From the NCBI GenBank assembly GCA_035530135.1, contig DATKVJ010000044.1, positions 1 to 54,661 on the forward strand: a stretch of 54,661 bases of DNA, read 5' to 3'. The stretch comes from CAIYYX01 sp035530135. GTDB lineage: Bacteria > Pseudomonadota > Gammaproteobacteria > Burkholderiales > Rhodocyclaceae. This document shows, in pieces, positions 48,842-54,661 of this stretch. Every line of letters starts with the position of its first letter. Position 1 is the first letter of the stretch. The notes below the pieces were generated by a model, which saw only the letters and a list, made by a program, of their open reading frames with translations, ran no database searches and was not told the DNA's origin. The translations under genes and the position numbers were made by a program.

Positions 48842-49821
48842 CCTCGCAACTCCGACAACAGCAGCGCGGCGGCCAAGAGCAGGCCGGCGGCCAGCGGCCA
48901 GTAGAACAGCGTCCGGCGCGGACGGAAGGTCTGCTGGTCATGGTCGATCGGCTGCAATTTGTCCAGGATGGCGTAGATCCGGTTCAGCCGTTCGCTGTCG
49001 CTGGCGCGGAAATAGCGCCCGCCGGTCGCCGCGGCGATGGCGCGCAAGGTCTTTTCATCGAGGTCGCTGGAAGGGTTGATGCGCTGGCTGCCGAACAGCG
49101 AGGGAACCAGCATCTCGGTGGCCCCGACGCCGATGGTGTAGATGGTGAGGCCCGCCTGAGCCGCCAGCTTCGCCGCCTCGAGCGGCGCCACCTCGCCGGC
49201 GTTGTTGCCGCCGTCGGTGAGCAGGATCAGCACCTTGTTGCTGTGCGGGCGTTGGGCGAGGCGCTTGACCGCCAGACCGATGGCGTCGCCGATCGCGGTC
49301 TGGTCGCCGGCCAGGCCGATGGCGGCCTCCTGCAACAGGGTATTGACGGTCTCGCGGTCGAAGGTCAGCGGCGTCTGCACGTAGGCTTGGCTGCCGAACA
49401 GGATCAGGCCGATGCGGTCGCCGACCCGGCGCTCGATGAACTCGCCGGCAATCTTCTTGATCGCGGCGAGGCGGCTGACCGCCTCGCCGTTGATGACGAA
49501 ATCCCGGGTCTGCATACTGCCCGAGAGGTCCACCGCCAGCATCAGGTCGCGGCCGCTGACCGCTAGTTCGACCGGATCGCCGAGCCAGACCGGGCGCGCC
49601 GCAGCGGTGACCAGCAGCAGCCAGGCGAGGGCGGAGAGCGCCAGCGGCCAGCGCCGCCATTTGAACCGGCCGGGTCTCGCCGCAGCGTCGCCGGCGAAGG
49701 GGGCGAGGCTGGGCACGCGCAGCGCGGCTTCCTCGACCTTTTCTGCAGGGGGCAGCAGGCGGCGCACCAGGAGCGGCAGCGGCAGCGCGAGAAAAAGCCA
49801 GGGCCAGTCAAAGCCGATCAT
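48832..49821 (-). CDS. batA: BatA-type von Willebrand factor A membrane protein
   Basis: A 329-residue protein with two N-terminal helices (about 5-24 and 55-75), a vWA domain with a complete MIDAS (DLSGSMQTRD, then TFDRETV and LTDGGNNAG) and a C-terminal helix (about 305-325). I chose the ATG at 49821 (MIGFDWPWLFLALPLP), which overlaps the upstream DUF4381 gene by 4 bp. The vWA domain likely binds a partner through the metal site. Part of the MoxR-Bat chaperone-like system. Confidence 0.9.
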   Translation of the reverse strand: MIGFDWPWLFLALPLPLLVRRLLPPAEKVEEAALRVPSLAPFAGDAAARPGRFKWRRWPLALSALAWLLLVTAAARPVWLGDPVELAVSGRDLMLAVDLSGSMQTRDFVINGEAVSRLAAIKKIAGEFIERRVGDRIGLILFGSQAYVQTPLTFDRETVNTLLQEAAIGLAGDQTAIGDAIGLAVKRLAQRPHSNKVLILLTDGGNNAGEVAPLEAAKLAAQAGLTIYTIGVGATEMLVPSLFGSQRINPSSDLDEKTLRAIAAATGGRYFRASDSERLNRIYAILDKLQPIDHDQQTFRPRRTLFYWPLAAGLLLAAALLLSELRGWA

Positions 49822-50312
49822 CGTCGTCCTCCGGATGGCAGCTTCTTCAGCCAGCGCTCGCCCAGGGCGAACAGGGCGAGCAGCGAAGTTTCGTCGATGG
49901 CCGGCCTCGGCAGATAAGGCGCGACCGCCAGCAGGCGCCCGTCGCCCGATTGAAAAGACGAGCCCGCGCCCAGGATGCGATCGAGAAAGGCCAGCCAGCG
50001 CTCGCCGTGAAGCGCCGCCACCTCGGCCCTGGGAAAGCAGCTGAGCGCCGCCCGGCGCAGTAGTATCGACAACTCGCCGACCAGGGTCTGCGGTTGTGCC
50101 TGGTGTGACTTCAGCAGGGCGCGCAGCCTGGCCAGTTCGCCGAGCGCGATGCGCCGCCAGCGGCTGCGCCGGCGGCGGCGCAGCCACCAAAACAGGCCGG
50201 ACACCGAGAGCAGCAAGACCGCGGCGAGCAGCCACCATCCGGGTGCCGGGGGCCACCAGGAGACCGGCGCCGGCAGGTGGATGTCGCGCAACTGGGCCAG
50301 CGCAGGTTTCAT
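49818..50312 (-). CDS. DUF4381-family membrane protein
   Basis: A 164-residue protein with one helix near residues 24-44 (GWWLLAAVLLLSVSGLFWWL) and a helical cytoplasmic part containing ELSILLRRAALSCFPRAEVAAL and GERWLAFLDR. This size and layout match DUF4381 proteins encoded between DUF58 and vWA genes in MoxR operons. The ATG at 50312 gives MKPALAQLRDIHLPAPVSWW and overlaps the DUF58 gene. Function unknown; assumed membrane partner of the MoxR complex. Confidence 0.8.
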   Translation of the reverse strand: MKPALAQLRDIHLPAPVSWWPPAPGWWLLAAVLLLSVSGLFWWLRRRRRSRWRRIALGELARLRALLKSHQAQPQTLVGELSILLRRAALSCFPRAEVAALHGERWLAFLDRILGAGSSFQSGDGRLLAVAPYLPRPAIDETSLLALFALGERWLKKLPSGGRR

Positions 50313-51288
50313 GCGCTCACGCCCTTCCCGCGCTGCAGTGCGGGAAGGGGCTCCTCGGCGGTGCTGAGCGGCAGCAGGGTCATGCCGTGCCGCCGGCACA
50401 GCTGCTGCAACTGTTCTTGCTGCGCGCTGAAGCGCTGGTGGTAACGCTGGCGATAGCGCGGATCCTCTGTCGCCAGCGTCAGGTAAGCTCCGCCGTCGCC
50501 CACCCGGTAGCGCCCCGGCGGTGGCAGCTCCGCCTCCAGGGGGTCGTGGATGTCGACCAGGATGAGGTCGCTGTGGCGTGCGAGCTGACCCAGATGCGCG
50601 CTGCCCTGACCGTCGAGATGGGAAAAATCGCTGAGCAGGACGATCAGGCTGCCCGGCTGCGCCACCCGGCGCAGCCGCGACAGCGATAGGTTCAATGCTT
50701 CGGCGCCGGCGCCCGGATCGCCGGCGGGTACCCGGGTTTGCCAGGCATCGTGCTCGGCGATGCGGCGCAGCAGATGCAGCAAGGGCGGTTTGCCGCGCTT
50801 GGGGCGCAGTTCGATATGGGATTGTTCGGAGAAGAGCAGGGCACCGAGCCGGTCGCCCTGGCGCACCGCGCTCCAGCCGAGCAGGGCGGCCGCCTGGGCG
50901 GCACGCACCGCCTTGAAGGCGCCCCGGGTGGCGAAGAACATCGGGCTGCGCAAGTCGATCCAGAGCAGCACCGCGCGCTCGCGCTCCTCGCGGAAAAGCT
51001 TGGTGTGCGCCCGTCCGGTGCGTGCGGTGACGCGCCAATCGAGAATGCGCACGTCGTCGCCCTGCATGTACGGGCGTACCTCGTCGAACTCCATGCCGCG
51101 GCCCTTGAAGCGCGAGTGGTAGCCGCCGCTGCCGAGCGCGCGGATTCGTCCGGGTTTGAGCGGCAGCGACTCGGCGGCGCGATGCAGGGCGATCAACGCG
51201 GGCAGACTGATGCGCACCACGCCTTCGCCGGCATCCGGCGCGGCGGCGGGGACTGCCGCGGTCGCCCTGCGCAGGCGGAGCGGGGCGA

Positions 51289-51292
<4 letters not shown>
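50309..51292 (-). CDS. DUF58 family protein (MoxR-associated)
   Basis: A 327-residue protein with the DUF58 core motif GRGMEFDEVRPYMQGDDVR followed by ILDWRVTARTGRAHTKLFRE, and a vWA-like fold (LIVLLSDFSHLDG). No membrane helix. It starts at the ATG at 51292, overlapping the moxR stop by 4 bp. Proteins of this family accompany MoxR ATPases and are thought to help assemble metal-containing or vWA proteins. Confidence 0.9.
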
Positions 51293-52269
<977 letters not shown>

Positions 52270-52572
52270 GGCTGTTGTTCTGGTTGTGGGCGATCGACTT
52301 AAAATGACCTATCTCCTTTTGGATAGTTCCGCGAACTCCCTCGCGTACAATACTTCGCATAATGTGCATTATGTAAAATATACATCTTGTAGGTTATGAC
52401 TCTAATGTCGAATAATTGCGGCAAGCTGGCATTCGGGAAATACTGAGACCCGATATTTGCTGGTCACGATAAAACAAGCTTACTTCCCGGTATCGCCACT
52501 GTAATAGACTATCTGAACGGCGCAGCGCCTATGGCCATCCATTGGGCGAGTCGACTCGATTTAAGATCCATC
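52270..52572. promoter_or_regulatory. 303-bp AT-rich divergent gap between moxR and patB, with 16-bp palindrome
   Basis: No gene is seen. The gap is AT-rich against the GC-rich surroundings. It contains a perfect palindrome CATAATG-TG-CATTATG at 52358-52373, next to TACAAT (52346-52351), a good -10-like element. The palindrome is a likely operator for a dimeric regulator controlling moxR, patB or both. The regulator is unknown. Confidence 0.5.
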
Positions 52573-53730
52573 ATGCCATCAGAATTCGACCGCGTCATCG
52601 ACCGCAGCGGCGGCGATGCCATCAAGTGGAACCGGTACGCCCCGGGGGTGCTGCCGCTGTGGATAGCGGATATGGACTTCGCCGCGCCGTCGGCGGTCAT
52701 GGATGCGCTGGCGCGGCGCCTCGGCCACGGTGTCTTTGGCTACGGAGCGCCTTGGCCATCCCTCGTCGAGGCGGTGGTCGGCCACCTGGCGCAGGAGTAT
52801 GACTGGTCCGTGGATCCGGATTGGCTGCTCTGGCTGCCCGGATTGGTGACCGGTCTCAACGTCGCCTGCCGTGCCGTCGGGGAACCGGGGTCTGCGGTGT
52901 TCACCGCCACGCCGATCTATCCGCCGTTTCTTTTATCGCCACGGTGGTCGCAGCGGCGGGTCGTCAGCGCGCCGCTGAAGCTCGAGGATGGACGCTGGCA
53001 GTGGGACTTTGCGGCGGTCGAGTCCGCCCTCATCCCCGACACGAAACTGTTCCTGCTCTGTCACCCGCACAATCCGGTGGGCCGGGCGTGGCGCCAGGAA
53101 GAGCTGCGCGAGATCGCCGCTATCGCCCGGCGCCACGACCTCGTCGTCTGTTCCGACGAGATCCATTGCGGCCTGATCCTGGAGCCGGGCCGGCGTCACC
53201 TGCCCTTCGCCGCGCTCGATGCTGACGCCGCCCGGCGCAGCATCACGCTGATGGCGCCGTCCAAGACCTTCAACATCCCGGGCCTGGGTTGCGCCTTCGC
53301 CGTGATCCCCGACGCTGGCCTGCGCCGCGCCTTCGGCGAGGCGATGCTGGGCATCGTGCCGCACGTGAATGTATTCGGCCTGGCCGCAACCGAGGCCGCC
53401 TACCGCCACGGCGGCGCCTGGCAAGCGGCCTTGCTCGACTATCTGCGCGGCAATCGCGAGCGCGTCGAGGCGGCGGTCGCAGTCCTGCCCGGTCTAAGCA
53501 TGGCACGCGTCGAGGCGACCTATCTGGCCTGGATCGATACGCGCGAATTGGACCGGATTGGGGGTGACTCTAGCCCGGGTCAATTCTTCGAGAGCGCCGG
53601 CGTCGGGCTTTCGGGTGGCAGCGATTTCGGCGGCGATGCCTACCGCAGTTGCGTCCGGCTCAACTTCGGATGTCCACGTGCGATCCTCGACGCGGCGCTC
53701 GAGCGCATCGCACGCGCGGTGGGTGACTAG
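52573..53730 (+). CDS. patB: PatB/MalY-type PLP aminotransferase-fold C-S lyase (cystathionine beta-lyase)
   Basis: A 385-residue PLP enzyme of the MalY/PatB class that cleaves cystathionine or other cysteine S-conjugates. Features are the family start FDRVIDRSGGDAIKWNRY, PLWIADMDFAAPSAV, HPHNPVGRAWRQEEL, CSDEIHCGLIL (PLP-binding Asp), the PLP lysine in MAPSKTFNIPGLGCAF and the late VRLNFGCPRAIL. I prefer the ATG at 52573 because the family starts at this point; an upstream ATG at 52531 would add 14 residues. It is divergent from moxR. Confidence 0.9.
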   Translation: MPSEFDRVIDRSGGDAIKWNRYAPGVLPLWIADMDFAAPSAVMDALARRLGHGVFGYGAPWPSLVEAVVGHLAQEYDWSVDPDWLLWLPGLVTGLNVACRAVGEPGSAVFTATPIYPPFLLSPRWSQRRVVSAPLKLEDGRWQWDFAAVESALIPDTKLFLLCHPHNPVGRAWRQEELREIAAIARRHDLVVCSDEIHCGLILEPGRRHLPFAALDADAARRSITLMAPSKTFNIPGLGCAFAVIPDAGLRRAFGEAMLGIVPHVNVFGLAATEAAYRHGGAWQAALLDYLRGNRERVEAAVAVLPGLSMARVEATYLAWIDTRELDRIGGDSSPGQFFESAGVGLSGGSDFGGDAYRSCVRLNFGCPRAILDAALERIARAVGD

Positions 53731-53746
53731 TGATGAGGAGATTGTC

Positions 53747-54031
53747 TTGCCCAAAGCCCTGTGGAACGACGTCGTGATCGCGCAGACCGAGCGCTTCGAG
53801 ACCGTGGAAGGCAATATCTATTTCCCGCCCGAAGCGCTGGACATGCGCTATTTCCGTCCGAGCGGGACCCATACCACCTGCCCCTGGAAGGGCCAGGCCA
53901 GCTACTACGACGTCGAGGTCGCCGGTCGGATCAATAAGGACGCCGCCTGGTTTTACCCCACCACCAAACCGGCGGCGGCGAACATCGCCGGCTACGTCGC
54001 GTTCTGGCGCGGCGTCGAGATCGTCGACTAA
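53747..54031 (+). CDS. DUF427 family protein
   Basis: A 94-residue protein matching the DUF427 family pattern: VVIAQTERFETVEGNIYFPP, PSGTHTTCPWKGQASYYDV and AAWFYPTTKPAAANIAGYVA. The TTG start at 53747 is supported by GAGGAG 6 bp upstream. It starts 16 bp after patB. Function unknown; a conserved CPWKG motif is typical. It converges with the egtB gene with a 2-bp gap. Confidence 0.85.
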   Translation: MPKALWNDVVIAQTERFETVEGNIYFPPEALDMRYFRPSGTHTTCPWKGQASYYDVEVAGRINKDAAWFYPTTKPAAANIAGYVAFWRGVEIVD

Positions 54032-54033
54032 AC

Positions 54034-54661
54034 TCAGGCATCCCGCGCCAGCCGGATGCCCGAGAACTGCCAGCAGGCGGCGGCGGGAAAAAAATTCCGG
54101 TAGCTGGCGCGCACGTGGCCTGCCGGCGTCGCGCAGGAGCCGCCGCGCAGCACGTACTGATTGACCATGAACTTGCCGTTGTATTCGCCCACGGCGCCCG
54201 CCGGCGTGCGAAAGCCCGGATAGGGCGCGTAGCCCGACTGCGTCCACTCCCAGGCGTCGCCGAACAGTTGCGCGAGCCCCTCCCCCGCGGCGCGCGGATG
54301 GAACTCGCCGCTGTCGGCGAAGTGGCCGAACACCGGTTGCGCGGCAGCCGCGACTTCCCACTCCGCCTCGCTCGGCAGCCGCGCCCCGGCCCAGCGCGCG
54401 TAGGCGTCGGCCTCGTAGTAGGAGACGTGCAGCACCGGCCGCTGCGGATCGAGCGGGTTCAAGCCGCCGAGCGTGAACTCCCGCCAGCCGGCCTCGTCGC
54501 GCTGCCAGTACAGCGGACAAGCCCGCCCCTGCGCCACTTGCCAGTCCCAGCCCTCGGCGAGCCAGTGCCTCGGATCGGCGTAGCCGCCGGCGGCGATGAA
54601 TCCGGCGTACTCGCCGTTGCTGACCAGACGCGATGCCAGCCGATAGGGCTGCAGATAGACG
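54034..54661 (-). CDS. egtB: Ergothioneine biosynthesis protein EgtB (C-terminal part, start outside window)
   Basis: About 208 residues of the formylglycine-generating-enzyme-like domain are visible; the open frame continues past the right end. Visible motifs are NGEYAGFIAAGGYADPRHWL, HVSYYEADAYARWAGARLP, LFGDAWEWTQSGYAPYPGF, NGKFMVNQYVLRGGSCATP and HVRASYRNFFPAAACWQFSG. This spacing matches EgtB, which forms the C-S bond between cysteine or gamma-glutamylcysteine and hercynine. The N-terminal DinB-like iron site is outside the window and cannot be checked. Confidence 0.87.
   Translation of the reverse strand, partial: VYLQPYRLASRLVSNGEYAGFIAAGGYADPRHWLAEGWDWQVAQGRACPLYWQRDEAGWREFTLGGLNPLDPQRPVLHVSYYEADAYARWAGARLPSEAEWEVAAAAQPVFGHFADSGEFHPRAAGEGLAQLFGDAWEWTQSGYAPYPGFRTPAGAVGEYNGKFMVNQYVLRGGSCATPAGHVRASYRNFFPAAACWQFSGIRLARDA

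Overview
The window is a GC-rich chromosomal segment from a proteobacterium. Gene content suggests a betaproteobacterium of the Rhodocyclales/Sterolibacterium/Thauera type: a 2-oxoglutarate:ferredoxin oxidoreductase set with a GltD-like partner, as known from anaerobic aromatic degraders, an Isp-type [NiFe] hydrogenase, an alpha-methylacyl-CoA racemase and a Bat operon. This placement is an inference from gene content. I saw no rRNA, tRNA, CRISPR array, insertion sequence or phage gene.

Layout. 1-8516 is housekeeping: the end of rimI, a uracil-DNA glycosylase, lplT (minus strand), a LysR regulator, alr, radA, an FtsX-like permease and a small monooxygenase-fold protein. 8517-13206 (minus) is the three-gene kor operon, with an 18-bp palindrome just upstream. 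13390-15289 holds a HAD phosphatase and an AMACR-type enzyme. 15286-28946 is the sulfonate island. 28963-35949 holds small secreted and repeat proteins, a two-component system, a TPR protein and a stand-alone formyltransferase-like protein. 36263-42898 is the hydrogenase operon (hypC, hupK, hupD, small subunit, isp1, isp2, large subunit). 42902-45344 encodes a LOG-family protein and a beta-CASP nuclease. 45354-52269 (minus) is moxR-DUF58-DUF4381-batA-batB/C-batD. The right end has patB, a DUF427 protein and a 5'-truncated egtB.

The most interesting region is 15286-28946. A GntR/HutC regulator and a TauE/SafE exporter (minus strand) diverge from a run of 14 plus-strand genes. These encode SuyA and SuyB (sulfolactate sulfo-lyase), an iron-sulfur protein and two membrane anchors of a complex-II-like enzyme, a NitT/TauT-type ABC importer, the alpha and beta subunits of a class-I-fumarase-like hydro-lyase, the complex-II-like flavoprotein, SlcC-like and ComC-like sulfolactate dehydrogenases, and a DMT exporter. 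3-Sulfolactate is the sulfonate analogue of malate, 3-sulfoacrylate of fumarate, and 3-sulfopropionate of succinate. I therefore propose a sulfonate mirror of the succinate-fumarate-malate segment: 3-sulfopropionate <-> 3-sulfoacrylate (complex-II-like enzyme), <-> 3-sulfolactate (fumarase-like enzyme), stereo-inversion through sulfopyruvate (SlcC/ComC), then pyruvate plus sulfite (SuyAB), with sulfite exported by TauE/SafE. The flavoprotein has Cys where FrdA/SdhA carry the flavin-linking His, and Glu where they carry a substrate-binding Thr. This fits a non-standard substrate or a preferred reductive direction.

Gene calls rest on motif recognition without database searches. The pathway is a hypothesis assembled from conserved families, gene order and substrate analogy.
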